Positions 43,431 to 52,067 of a DNA stretch of 62,454 bases are shown here, in pieces (within the stretch, counting starts at the first letter, position 1; each line of letters begins with the position of its first letter). The notes beneath the pieces are model-generated. The model was not told the origin of the DNA, made no database searches, and saw nothing but the letters and a program-made list of their open reading frames with translations. The DNA lies in the NCBI GenBank assembly GCA_021325135.1, contig JAJPHT010000042.1, positions 1 through 62,454 of the forward strand, read 5' to 3'. The translations under genes and the position numbers were made by a program. The stretch is from Pseudomonadota bacterium (GTDB taxonomy: Archaea > Thermoplasmatota > SW-10-69-26 > JACQPN01 > JAJPHT01).

Positions 43431-43691
43431 ATGACCCGCGTCATCGTTGAGCCCTGCATCGGCGTGAAGTCGGGCGAGTGCGTCGACGTCTGCCCCGTCG
43501 ACTGCATCCACCCCAAGAAGGACGAGCCGGACTTCGCGAACGTGGACATGCTCTACATCAACCCCGCCGAGTGCATCGACTGCGGGGCCTGCGAGGCCGT
43601 CTGCCCGGTCGAGGCCATCTTCCCGGACGACTCCGTCCCCGCCCAGTGGAAGGACTTCACCCCGAAGAACGCGGCCTACTTCAAGAAGTAG
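43431..43691 (+). CDS. Ferredoxin of the 7Fe/8Fe type
   Basis: 86 residues. Low-potential electron carrier with two iron-sulfur clusters. The first motif is CIGVKSGECVDVCPVDCI (long first spacing as in [3Fe-4S]/[4Fe-4S] 7Fe ferredoxins), and the second is CIDCGACEAVCPVEAI for a [4Fe-4S] cluster. An acidic C-terminus follows. AAGGAG lies about a dozen bases before the ATG. Monocistronic; a palindromic repeat follows. Confidence 0.95.
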   Translation: MTRVIVEPCIGVKSGECVDVCPVDCIHPKKDEPDFANVDMLYINPAECIDCGACEAVCPVEAIFPDDSVPAQWKDFTPKNAAYFKK

Positions 43692-43726
43692 ACCCGGCTT
43701 CACGGCCCGCGTGGGCTTTTCCCCTG

Positions 43727-43917
43727 TCGCGCGGCGGCGTCGCCAAACGCAGGGGTCCGGGGGCTTGCCCCCGCTGATGTTTTGGTTGTCTGCTGGACTT
43801 TTCCTGCACGTCAGGGGGCTGCGCCCCCTGAAACCCCCGCTCTTGGCCGCGCTGCGGCGCGGCCGGACGACGATTGCTCCGGGGGCTGCGCCCCCGAACC
43901 CCCGCTTTTGGCGGCAG
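43727..43917. repeat. Large imperfect palindromic repeat, copy C
   Basis: Same family as 371-535, 2201-2350 and 59001-59145, but with its loop in the opposite orientation: it reads GTCTGCTGGACTTTTCC, the reverse complement of the loop in copy B. It has an extra module GGGGGCTGCGCCCCC followed by AACCCCCGCTTTTGGCGG. It lies between ferredoxin and the M24 peptidase genes. Confidence 0.85.
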
Positions 43918-43949
43918 CCTCAAGCGCCCGCCGCACCTGACTTTTCCTC

Positions 43950-45047
43950 ATGCGTGACCGCGTCAAGCGCATCTTCCAGCGCGCGCCCGCCGACGTGGAC
44001 CTCATCGTCCTCCAGAACGCCGTCGCCGAGCACAAGGACATGAGCTTCTTCCACGCGACGGACCTCGTCGCGGGCGGCGGCTTCGAGCGCAGCGTCGCCG
44101 CCCTCCACCGCGACGGGAGCCTCGACCTGCTGGTGCCCGCCCTGGAGGAGACCAGCGCGAAGCGGGCGAAGGACGCCGCGCTCTCCACCTACGTCAAGGC
44201 GGACGAGCGCAAGGAGTGGATCAAGCGCGTCGCCCAGGGGCACGCCAAGGTCGGCGTGAACCCCCCCGAGACCACCGCGCAGGACTATCTGGGCCTCCAG
44301 GAGCTTCTCCCCGGCGCGGCGCTCGTGGACGTGTCGCAGCCCCTCGCCGACGCCCGCGCCGTGAAGGACGCCCTGGAGCTTGCCCGCATCCGCAAGGCCG
44401 CGAAGATCGTGAGCGAGGTGAGCGACGCCATCCCCGGCATGCTCCGCGAGGGGCTCAAGGAGTTCGAGCTGGCCGCGGAGATCTGCTACGCCATGCAGAA
44501 GCGCGGCGCGACGGGCCCCAGCTTCGACACCATCGTGGGCTTCAAGGAGGGGAGCGCGGAGCCGCACTACGCGCCCGGCGACGTGCCGCTGCGCAAGGGC
44601 GAGTTCGTGCTCTGCGACTTCGGCGCGTGGTACGAGCGCTACGCCAGCGACCTCACCTCCACGTGGATGTTCGGCAAGCCCACCAAGGAGATGGAGGACA
44701 TCTGGGACACCGTGAAGCGCGCGCAGGACGCGGCGTTCGCGGCCATCCGCCCCGGCGCCAAGGGCGCGGACGTCCACAACGCGGCGGCGGGCGTCATCGA
44801 CGCCTCGCCCTGGAAGGGGCGCTTCATCCACAGCGTGGGCCACAGCCTGGGCCTCGCGGTGCACGACGGCCCCGCCCTCTCGCCCCGCGTCGACTGGACG
44901 CTGGAGGAGGGCATGGTCGTCACCATCGAGCCGGGCATCTACGTCCCCGGCATCGGCGGCGTGAGGATCGAGGACGACGTGGTCGTCACCAAGGATGGAT
45001 ATCAAAAGTTGACCACGGCGCGCCGCGACCAGCGCGTGGCGGGCTGA
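43950..45047 (+). CDS. M24-family metallopeptidase (Xaa-Pro dipeptidase type)
   Basis: 365 residues: N-terminal creatinase-like domain and C-terminal pita-bread domain. The five metal ligands are visible in VLCDFGAWY, ASDLTSTW, HSVGHSLGLAVHD, VVTIEPGIY and VRIEDDVVV. It would release N-terminal residues before proline or cleave Xaa-Pro dipeptides. ATG 43950. The adjacent minus-strand gene ends four bases past its stop. Confidence 0.93.
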   Translation: MRDRVKRIFQRAPADVDLIVLQNAVAEHKDMSFFHATDLVAGGGFERSVAALHRDGSLDLLVPALEETSAKRAKDAALSTYVKADERKEWIKRVAQGHAKVGVNPPETTAQDYLGLQELLPGAALVDVSQPLADARAVKDALELARIRKAAKIVSEVSDAIPGMLREGLKEFELAAEICYAMQKRGATGPSFDTIVGFKEGSAEPHYAPGDVPLRKGEFVLCDFGAWYERYASDLTSTWMFGKPTKEMEDIWDTVKRAQDAAFAAIRPGAKGADVHNAAAGVIDASPWKGRFIHSVGHSLGLAVHDGPALSPRVDWTLEEGMVVTIEPGIYVPGIGGVRIEDDVVVTKDGYQKLTTARRDQRVAG

Positions 45048-45050
45048 GCC

Positions 45051-45548
45051 TCACGGCAGCTCGTCGAAGACGACAGGCGCGTGGAGCGGCACGGGGCAGT
45101 CGGCGAAGCGGTGATAGTTGCCCTGGTGATCGAAGAAGCCCGCGTGACAGTACTCGTGGTCGCCATCGGAGTCGCTCTGCGTCCCGGTGTTCCAGTGGAC
45201 GCGGTTCGACTCGCCGCGCCCGGTGGAGGCGTCGTAGGAGTACCAGGTCGCGCCGACGTAGGAGCCGTGGTACGCGGGGCTTCCGGGGCGCGCGTCGCGG
45301 GAGTAGCAGCCGTTGTCCGCGTCGGCGCCGCGGCTGGAGCCCGCGTGCTGCACGTTGACGAAGATCGCGCCGCCGTGGTCGTAGTCGCCGCCGTCGCACG
45401 AGCCGGAGCCGAAGCTCCAGGCCTGGTTGCCGGCGCAGGTCGAGGCGTCCAAGGTCGTCTGCTGGGCGCAGACGATGGTGGAGGAGGACGCGAAGGGGGC
45501 CAGCGAGGCGGAGGCGAGACCGACGAGGAGCGCGAGAAGGATCTTCAA
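45051..45548 (-). CDS. Exported protein of unknown family
   Basis: 165 residues: signal peptide 1-22 (LLALLVGLASASLAPFASS) and a Gly/Ser/Tyr/His-rich mature part with six cysteines (GSCDGGDYDHGGAIFVNVQH, YCHAGFFDHQGNYHRFADC). Not recognised. Probably secreted. Confidence 0.7.
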   Translation of the reverse strand: MKILLALLVGLASASLAPFASSSTIVCAQQTTLDASTCAGNQAWSFGSGSCDGGDYDHGGAIFVNVQHAGSSRGADADNGCYSRDARPGSPAYHGSYVGATWYSYDASTGRGESNRVHWNTGTQSDSDGDHEYCHAGFFDHQGNYHRFADCPVPLHAPVVFDELP

Positions 45549-45635
45549 GGGTTGAACCCGGGGGCGCGAGCCGCCACGGCCTACTTGACTTGTCTCATGA
45601 GACCGTGCGGGGTTGCGTCCCCGGGAGCGTGCCCT

Positions 45636-46784
45636 TCAAGGCCAGGCGTAGCTGACGCTGGTCGCGGTCGCGCCCGTCGAGCTGTGGGCCCGGAACTGCA
45701 CGTGCGAGCCCGCGGGGACGAAGAACGACTTCGCCCACGTGCCCCACGAGGTCGCCGAGAGGGCGATCCACGGGCCGCCGTTGGCGCTCGCGTCCACGCC
45801 CACGATGGGCTGGTTCGCGTGCACCATGACCTCGACCCACCACTCGTTGGGGTTCAGGCTCTTGGCGAACGACGCCGCGAGCCCGCCCGAGGTCGTCACG
45901 CCTGTGCCGGAGGAGCTTCCCGACGAGAGCGGCGTCGAGAGCGGCACGGGGCCGCCCTGCTCGTAGAAGCCGGTGGACGTCGCGGTCGTCGCGGGCGTGC
46001 CCGGGGGCGGCCCGTTGCGCACGAAGCCCGCCACCGTGGGCACGCACTCGCTGTGGCTCCAGCACCGGACCGGGTGGAGCTCCCACCAGTTGTGGTCCGG
46101 GTCGAAGCGCACCTCGCCGTAGGGCGTCACGGTGTCGCCCACGTTGAGGACCCGAAGCTGGCCCCAGTAGGGCGGCGTCAGCTCCACGTGGACCAGCCCG
46201 CCCCCGGCGGGGTCGCGCATGTCCCACGTGATGTCGCCGTCGTCCCAGTGGCCGCGGTTGAGCACCTTCACGGGGTCGAGCCACACGAAGGTGCCCGTCG
46301 GGAACCTGCCCGCCGCGACCTCGTAGGCGTGGACGGTGGGCCCTGGGTGCCCGACGTCGGCGAAGCGCTTCATCGTGATGAGCCACTCGCCATTGACGTG
46401 GCCCACGACGCCCTGCACGACGACGGGCATGCCCACGAGGGGCACGAAGTTCTGCTTCTTCACGTTCCACGTGGCCTGGAACGTGTTGGGAACGTGCACG
46501 CGCACGCTTCCCCCGCTCGCATCCTTGATGCGGAAGTCCGCCGCCACGGTCGCCTCGTCGCATGATGGACACGAGAGCGACGTGACGGTGGAGGTCTGCG
46601 TCGTGACCTCCGTTCCTGCGGCCACCTTCCCGGACGCCACGGCCGCCAAGGTGACCACGGGCCCCGCATTCCCATCCGGCGGGATGGATGCGGGACGCGT
46701 GGCGGCCCCGGCGCCTGGCGTCGCCAGAAGCGCGGCGACGATCAGCACGATCCATGCTATCTGTACGCGCATGCGGAGCCGCAT
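45636..46784 (-). CDS. Exported protein with OB-like N-terminal region, unknown
   Basis: 382 residues from ATG 46784. The signal peptide covers about 6-28 (IAWIVLIVAALLATPGAGA). The mature N-terminal half has alternating strands and a CPSC pair (TSLSCPSCDEATVAADFRI, VPLVGMPVVVQGVVGHVNGE) reminiscent of OB-fold nucleic-acid-binding repeats. The C-terminal half is a Trp-rich beta domain (NEWWVEVMVHANQPIVGVDA). The function cannot be assigned. Confidence 0.65.
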   Translation of the reverse strand: MRLRMRVQIAWIVLIVAALLATPGAGAATRPASIPPDGNAGPVVTLAAVASGKVAAGTEVTTQTSTVTSLSCPSCDEATVAADFRIKDASGGSVRVHVPNTFQATWNVKKQNFVPLVGMPVVVQGVVGHVNGEWLITMKRFADVGHPGPTVHAYEVAAGRFPTGTFVWLDPVKVLNRGHWDDGDITWDMRDPAGGGLVHVELTPPYWGQLRVLNVGDTVTPYGEVRFDPDHNWWELHPVRCWSHSECVPTVAGFVRNGPPPGTPATTATSTGFYEQGGPVPLSTPLSSGSSSGTGVTTSGGLAASFAKSLNPNEWWVEVMVHANQPIVGVDASANGGPWIALSATSWGTWAKSFFVPAGSHVQFRAHSSTGATATSVSYAWP

Positions 46785-46825
46785 CTGGCGGCGGCCGCCA
46801 TCATCCCTCCCGCCCGGCGCTCGAT

Positions 46826-47950
46826 TCACGGGGGCGCGACGCGGCGGATCGCATCGACGAAGCGCTCCACCTCAAGCTCCGTGTTGTAGAAGTAGGGCGA
46901 CACGCGGACGCGGCCGGGCCGGTGGTCCACGATGATCCCCTCGGCGGCGAGGGCCTTCACCGCGGCGGCGGGGTCCGCGAGGCGCACCATGACGATGCCG
47001 GCGCGCTCCCGCTCGTCCTCGGGCGTGGCGAGGTCATAGCCGACGTCTCGAAGCCGCTCGTAGAGGTCCCGCACCAGCGCGTTGGTCCTGCGGCGGATGG
47101 CCTCGGGCGTCGCCTCCAGGATGAGGTCCAGCCCCGCGGAGGCGGCGTAGACGGCAGCGGTGGCGGGCGTGCCCATCTCGAACTTCCGCGCGTTGAGGTG
47201 CGGCCGGAAGCTCGCGCTGTCGAAGGCGAACTGGTCCTGGTGGCCGAACCAGCCCGCGAGCGCGGGGTGAAGCTCCGCGTGAAGCTCGCGCCGCACGTAG
47301 AGGAACGCGACGCCCGGCCCGCCCAGGAGCCACTTGAGCCCGCCCGTGACGTAGGCGTCCACGCCAAGCTCGCGGACGTTGGTGGGAAGCTGGCCCGTCG
47401 CCTGGTACGCGTCGAGGAGCACCCGGGCGCCGCGCTTGTGGGCCAGGCGCGAGAGGGCGGCGGCGTCCTGGATCGCGCCGCTGGTGTAGAAGACGTGGCT
47501 CGTCGCGACCCAGCGCGTCTCGCCGTCCACGAGCGGCTCGTAGGCCTCCAGCGGCGTGCGCACGCCGTCGGGGCTCTTCGCCAGGCGCACCTCGAAGCCG
47601 GGCTTCGCCATCCACGCGTAGGGGATCGTGGGGAAGTCCATCTGCGCCGAGACGACGTTCCCCGCCTGCGGACCGCACGAGCCCAGCACGGCCAGCGCGC
47701 TGCTGACGTTGGGCAGGATGGCGACCTCGCCGGGCTCCGCGCCGATGACGCGCGCCACCTTCTCCCGCGTGGCCTGCACCTCGCCCAGCCAGATGCGGTA
47801 CCACGCCGAGGCGCCGTGCTCCTCCCAGAGGTCCAGGAAGCGGTTCACCGCCGCGCGGCTGCGGCGGGAGAGGGCCCCCAGCGAGCACGTGTTGAGGTAC
47901 GTCTTGCGCTGCAGCGTCGGGAACTCCGAGCGCGCGAGGGCCCAGTCCAC
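46826..47950 (-). CDS. Class V PLP aminotransferase (cysteine desulfurase/kynureninase-like)
   Basis: 374 residues. The fold-type I pattern is clear: KTYLNTCSLGALSRRSRAAV at the start, HVFYTSGAIQDAAAL, RVLLDAYQATGQLPTNV, and the PLP lysine in YVTGGLKWLLGGPGVAF (about residue 208). No cysteine desulfurase active-site Cys loop is visible, so a different substrate is likely. ATG 47950. Upstream is the glycosyltransferase gene on the same strand. Confidence 0.88.
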   Translation of the reverse strand: MDWALARSEFPTLQRKTYLNTCSLGALSRRSRAAVNRFLDLWEEHGASAWYRIWLGEVQATREKVARVIGAEPGEVAILPNVSSALAVLGSCGPQAGNVVSAQMDFPTIPYAWMAKPGFEVRLAKSPDGVRTPLEAYEPLVDGETRWVATSHVFYTSGAIQDAAALSRLAHKRGARVLLDAYQATGQLPTNVRELGVDAYVTGGLKWLLGGPGVAFLYVRRELHAELHPALAGWFGHQDQFAFDSASFRPHLNARKFEMGTPATAAVYAASAGLDLILEATPEAIRRRTNALVRDLYERLRDVGYDLATPEDERERAGIVMVRLADPAAAVKALAAEGIIVDHRPGRVRVSPYFYNTELEVERFVDAIRRVAPP

Positions 47951-47993
47951 GGCGCGGGACGCGGCGGCGTGCGCATCAAGCTTGCCCGGCGCG

Positions 47994-49955
47994 TCACGCC
48001 GCCGCGCGCTTCGCCTTGGCCGCGGACCCGCGCGCCTGGCCCGCGAGGCGGGTCCGCTGCGTGACGTGGCCCAGATAGACGCACAGCGGCGCCGAGCCGA
48101 AGTAGGCCGTCCACACGACGGTCATGAGGACCGCCGCGACCATGAGCCCGAAGGGCGCGCCGCCGCTGCCGGAGAGCGCGAGCTTCGCGCCCATGGCGAG
48201 CATGAGGCCCGCCTGCAGGAGGCACACGAAGGACTCGACGGGCGCCACGCGCAGCGCCTGGAGCGCGGCCGCGCGGCGCGAGAGGCCCGCAGAGGAGCGC
48301 TTGGGCGTGCGGTGGAACGGGCGCGGGACGCCCAGGAGCGCGGCCCATGCGGCGGTCGCGTTCATGAGCTTGCCCGACCACCCCAGTGCGACGAGGCCCG
48401 CGACCTCCCGCAGGCCGATCCCCAGGAGGCGGCGCATGGTGAACGCGGAGCGCAGCATGTTCTCCAGGATGACGAGGATGGGGATGAGGCCCACGAAGAC
48501 GAGGTCGTGGACGGGAAGCGAATCCAGCGCGCCCGAGAGGAACGCGGCGGCGAAGAAGGTCATGCTCGTCGCGAAGAGGAGCGCCAGCGACCCGTCGAGC
48601 CAGAAGACGGGCCCGTAGAGGTAGTGCGCCTTCTGGCTGGGCGTCATGCGGCCCAGCACGATGCGCCTTCCGTGGTCGCGCAGGATGCGCGCTCCCCCGT
48701 AGGCCCACCGGGCCTGCTGCCGCCGGAACGCCTCCTGCGTGGGCGTCTGGAGCCCCTTGCCGTACACCTTGGGGACGTAGAGGCTCGTCCATCCGTCCAT
48801 GAGCATGCGGCAGGAGAGGTCGACGTCCTCCCCCACGTGCCCGTCGGTCCAGCCCCCGACCTCTAGGAGGGCCTGCTTGCGCACGATGCCCATCGTGCCG
48901 CAGAAGAGGATCGCGTTGCCCTCGTTGCGCGTGCGCATCATGCTCGCGTAGAAGAAGTGCTCCATGAGGGTCGCGTAGCGCGCGGTGAAGGACTCGTCCG
49001 GGTTGCTGTAGTCGAGCTTCGTCTGGACGAACGAGAGCTTCGGGTCGGCGAAGTAGCCGACGTTGTCGCGCAGGAAGCCAGGGTCGGCCACGAAGTCCGC
49101 GTCCACGACGGCGATCAGCTCGACGTCGGGCGGCGTCGCGCGCAGCGCGCCGTTGAGCGCGCCCGCCTTGAACCCCTCGCGCCGCTCGCGGTGGAGGAAC
49201 TCGATGCCGCGCGCCTCGCACGCCTCGCGGAGCGCCTCCACGTCCGCGGCGCTCGTGGAGTCGTCGACCAGCACGACGTGGAGCTTCTCGCGCGGATAGT
49301 CCTGCGCGACGAGGCTGTCGAGCGTGCGCGCCACGACCTCGGGCGGCTCGTCGTAGCACGCCACGTGGATCGCGACCTTCGGCTGGAACGCGGGGTCGTG
49401 GCGCGCCCGAGACGCGGTCCGCAGCCACTCCCGGCGCACGAGGCCGTCGAGCATGTACGTCGCGACCGCGCAGACGAGGAGGAGCGCGAGAAGCTGCGCC
49501 GCCAGCAGCAGCACGAGGGCGCCTCCGAAGGGCGTGGGCCTCGCGAGGAAGGCGCCGACGCGCGCGGTCACGAGGAACGCGGCCCACCCCGTGCACGCGA
49601 GCACCAGGGCCGCGAGCACGCAGACGCCCGCGGGGTGCCAGCCGGCCCGCGCGCCCGAGACCCAGGCGACGCCGGCGCCGACGAGCATGACGAGGGCCAG
49701 CGCCCAGGGGACCCCGCCCAGGAGCGCGGCGGGCTGCGCAAGCTCCGCCCCGCGGCCCAGGACGACGAGGCCCGCCGCGTAGAGGAGCGCGCCCCCGGCC
49801 GCCCCCGCGCCCGCCCAGACCGCGGGGCGCATGACGGGGCCTTGGCGAAGCTCGTCCCTCCAGGCGACGAGGGCGATGGCGGAGGCCGAGAGCGCCACGA
49901 TGCCGCCAAGGACGGCCGCAAGGGGCTCGGCCAGCAGCGGGCCGGACGCGGTCAT
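47994..49955 (-). CDS. Processive family-2 glycosyltransferase (cellulose-synthase-like)
   Basis: 653 residues: five or six N-terminal membrane helices, a cytoplasmic GT-2 domain and C-terminal helices. Processive-type motifs are present: VVLVDDST, VDADF, FCGTMGIVRK, GEDVDLSCRM and RRQQARWAYGG. It would polymerise and export a beta-linked polysaccharide. The start ATG 49955 (MTASGPLLAEPL) precedes the first helix; the longer open frame is GC-driven. A winged-helix gene is divergent next to it. Confidence 0.88.
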   Translation of the reverse strand: MTASGPLLAEPLAAVLGGIVALSASAIALVAWRDELRQGPVMRPAVWAGAGAAGGALLYAAGLVVLGRGAELAQPAALLGGVPWALALVMLVGAGVAWVSGARAGWHPAGVCVLAALVLACTGWAAFLVTARVGAFLARPTPFGGALVLLLAAQLLALLLVCAVATYMLDGLVRREWLRTASRARHDPAFQPKVAIHVACYDEPPEVVARTLDSLVAQDYPREKLHVVLVDDSTSAADVEALREACEARGIEFLHRERREGFKAGALNGALRATPPDVELIAVVDADFVADPGFLRDNVGYFADPKLSFVQTKLDYSNPDESFTARYATLMEHFFYASMMRTRNEGNAILFCGTMGIVRKQALLEVGGWTDGHVGEDVDLSCRMLMDGWTSLYVPKVYGKGLQTPTQEAFRRQQARWAYGGARILRDHGRRIVLGRMTPSQKAHYLYGPVFWLDGSLALLFATSMTFFAAAFLSGALDSLPVHDLVFVGLIPILVILENMLRSAFTMRRLLGIGLREVAGLVALGWSGKLMNATAAWAALLGVPRPFHRTPKRSSAGLSRRAAALQALRVAPVESFVCLLQAGLMLAMGAKLALSGSGGAPFGLMVAAVLMTVVWTAYFGSAPLCVYLGHVTQRTRLAGQARGSAAKAKRAAA

Positions 49956-50052
49956 GGCCGGGCGCTGGGCGGGCCAGATGGAGTCGTTTGTGGTGCAACG
50001 CGATGGTCGTATGGCAAGCGTTTTCCCCCTCGGCAAGCCTGCTGGACGCTGC

Positions 50053-50523
50053 ATGCTTGGCACGCGCGAGCGCATCCTCACGCCTGAAGGCGACGCGCAT
50101 CGCTTCACGGAGACCTGCTTCGCGCTCTCCAGCGGGACGCGCATCGGGGCGCTCATGACGCTCCTCCACGCCGAGGAGCCGCTCCACATCCGCGAGGTCG
50201 CGCGCCGCGTCGGCACCGACCCGTCCCCCGTGAGGACGCACCTCGACCTCCTCGTGAAGACGGGGCTCGCCCGCGAGATCCCCGACCCCACGCGCGAGCG
50301 CCGCTTCGTCGCCGACGTCTCCGGCCTGCGCCTCGTGCTGACGCCGCCCGCGCGCCCCGCGGACGTGCCCGCGTCGCTCCCGCCCTCCAAGGCCATCCAC
50401 AAGGCGACCGACAAGATCCGCGGCCTGGAGGAGAAGCTTCACCGCATCGAGCGCGAGATCGTGGAGCTGCACGAGGAGCGGGCGGCCCTCTGGAAGGCGC
50501 TGGCGCAGGAGCGCCCCTCGTGA
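50053..50523 (+). CDS. Winged-helix (ArsR/MarR-like) regulator with coiled-coil tail
   Basis: 156 residues. The helix-turn-helix region is RIGALMTLLHAEEPLHIREV plus GTDPSPVRTHLDLLVKTGL, followed by a wing with RERRFVADV. A C-terminal coiled coil (DKIRGLEEKLHRIEREIVEL) probably dimerises it. The start could also be ATG 50011. It is divergent from the glycosyltransferase gene and overlaps the lipid kinase gene by four bases, making both candidates for regulation. Confidence 0.8.
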   Translation: MLGTRERILTPEGDAHRFTETCFALSSGTRIGALMTLLHAEEPLHIREVARRVGTDPSPVRTHLDLLVKTGLAREIPDPTRERRFVADVSGLRLVLTPPARPADVPASLPPSKAIHKATDKIRGLEEKLHRIEREIVELHEERAALWKALAQERPS

Positions 50524-51413
50524 GCGCGCCCGGCGTCCCCCTCATCTACAACCCCCGCTCCGGAGGCGGGCGCGGCGAGCGGCGCATGGAGGCCGCGCGG
50601 GGGCTCCTGCGCGCCCGCGGCGTCGCCACGCGCCCCGTGCCCACCATCGCGCCGGGCGACGCGACGCGCCTCGCCGAGGAGCAGGCGCGCCACGGCGCGA
50701 CGCGCATCCTCGTGGTGGGCGGCGACGGCACGTGCAGCGAGGTGGCGGAGGGCATCCTGCGCTCGGGGAAGCCCGTGGAGATGGGCCCGCTCCCCGGGGG
50801 CACGGGGAACGACTTCCTGCTGAGCCTCGGCGTGCGCACCCTGGAGGAGGCGGCCGCGCGCATCGCGCGGGGCGAGCCTCGCCTGCTCGACGCGGGCATG
50901 GCGCGCTGGGAGGCGGGCCAGTCGCGCGGCTTCCTGGGCGTCTTCGGCACGGGCTTCATGGCGAAGGTGTGCGACCTGGCGAACCGCCGCTACAAGTGGG
51001 CCGGCGCGCGCTCCTACTCGCTGGCCGTCTTCCCCGAGGTGGCGCGCCTCGCGAGCCCGGCCACGCGCCTCGTCCTCGACGGGCGCGACGAGAGCGGCCC
51101 CTACGCGCTCGTCGCCGTCTGCAACGTCTCGCGCATGGGCGGCGGCATGCTCATCGCGCCCGACGCGAGCCCGGAGGACGGCCTCTTCGACGTGATCGCG
51201 CTGCGGCAGGTGGGGCGGGCCCGGCTGCTGCGCCTCTTCCCGCTCCTCTTCAGCGGCCGCCACGTGGGGCGCCCCGAGGTGCTGGTGGCCCGCGCGCGCA
51301 AGGTCGAGATCGCGCCCGCGGAGCCCTCTCCCCTCCTGGGGGACGGCGAGGTGTACGGCCGCACGCCCGTCGAGGTCGAGCTTCTCCCCCGCGCCCTGCG
51401 CGTGCTCGCGTGA
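50520..51413 (+). CDS. Diacylglycerol kinase/YegS-type lipid kinase
   Basis: 297 residues. DAGK catalytic motifs are LIYNPRSGGGR at the N-terminus, VVGGDGTCSEVAEG and PLPGGTGNDF, with the C-terminal DGEVYGRTPVEVELLP. The enzyme would phosphorylate a diradylglycerol or polyprenol-type lipid. The GTG start overlaps the TGA of the regulator. The lipid cassette at 55071-58240 gives a possible pathway link. Confidence 0.9.
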   Translation: MSAPGVPLIYNPRSGGGRGERRMEAARGLLRARGVATRPVPTIAPGDATRLAEEQARHGATRILVVGGDGTCSEVAEGILRSGKPVEMGPLPGGTGNDFLLSLGVRTLEEAAARIARGEPRLLDAGMARWEAGQSRGFLGVFGTGFMAKVCDLANRRYKWAGARSYSLAVFPEVARLASPATRLVLDGRDESGPYALVAVCNVSRMGGGMLIAPDASPEDGLFDVIALRQVGRARLLRLFPLLFSGRHVGRPEVLVARARKVEIAPAEPSPLLGDGEVYGRTPVEVELLPRALRVLA

Positions 51414-51475
51414 GCGGCCCACCCATCGATGGATGGGCGGGAACCCTTGACTGCGGGGCGGCGCAACGCGCGCGC

Positions 51476-51613
51476 ATGGTCGACAACGAGCCCGTTCCGA
51501 AGCCCCAGCCTGGCAAGCCGACGGGCGTCCGCGAGCCCGACAACACGCGCCCGCCCGCCGAGCCCACGCCCCAAAAGCCGATGCAGCCGCAGAGCGCGCA
51601 GGACGGGGTGTAG
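51476..51613 (+). CDS. 45-residue Pro-rich hydrophilic protein
   Basis: Starts ATG 51476, product MVDNEPVPKPQPGKPTGVRE and more Pro/Gln/Glu. No hydrophobic core; disordered. First of three tiny same-strand genes. An ATCGAT-centred palindrome (CCCATCGATGG) lies 45 bases upstream. Confidence 0.5.
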   Translation: MVDNEPVPKPQPGKPTGVREPDNTRPPAEPTPQKPMQPQSAQDGV

Positions 51614-51614
51614 C

Positions 51615-51884
51615 GTGGAGAAGGAGAAGAAGCGCTTCCCCCCCGTGGGGCCCTACGACCCGCCGCTGCCCACCGAGGCCGACGACGAGCGCAACGAGCC
51701 CATGGCCGTCGCGCGCGACCGGACGACGTCGGAGGACTCGTTCATGCCCACCACCGCGCCCACCCCGTCCCGCGAGCGCCCGCAGGAGGAGAGGAAGACC
51801 GTCGCGGAGGAGCGGCACCCTCCAGGCTTCCGCGCCAGCGAGGAGCCCGGGTTCCTTGAGGTCGACGAGGAGGCGAAGGAGTGA
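51615..51884 (+). CDS. 89-residue charged disordered protein
   Basis: GTG start at 51615, one base after the stop of the preceding gene. The product is rich in Glu, Pro, Arg and Thr (VEKEKKRFPPVGPYDPPLPT, EERKTVAEERHPPGFRASEE). No fold is recognised. Its stop overlaps the next GTG (GTGA), indicating translational coupling. Confidence 0.6.
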   Translation: MEKEKKRFPPVGPYDPPLPTEADDERNEPMAVARDRTTSEDSFMPTTAPTPSRERPQEERKTVAEERHPPGFRASEEPGFLEVDEEAKE

Positions 51885-52066
51885 GTCCCCGCAAGCCGCC
51901 CATGGCCGAGGAGGCCCCGGGCGAGCCCGAGAGCGCCGCCGAGCCAGACACGAGCGCGCAGCAGCGCGAGCTGCAGGAGAGCTTCGAGTCTCCCCCTCCC
52001 CGCCGGGCGACCGGCGAGACCAGCAACGTCCGGCAGATGCAGGAGAGCGACGAGGACCTCGGCTGA
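51881..52066 (+). CDS. 61-residue acidic disordered protein
   Basis: GTG 51881 overlaps the stop of the previous gene. The product is Pro/Glu/Ser/Gln-rich (MAEEAPGEPESAAEPDTSAQ, then SNVRQMQESDEDLG). With its two neighbours it forms a small operon of hydrophilic, low-complexity proteins. Stress-protective roles are known for such sequences, but this is only an analogy. Confidence 0.6.
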   Translation: MSPRKPPMAEEAPGEPESAAEPDTSAQQRELQESFESPPPRRATGETSNVRQMQESDEDLG

Positions 52067-52067
52067 G

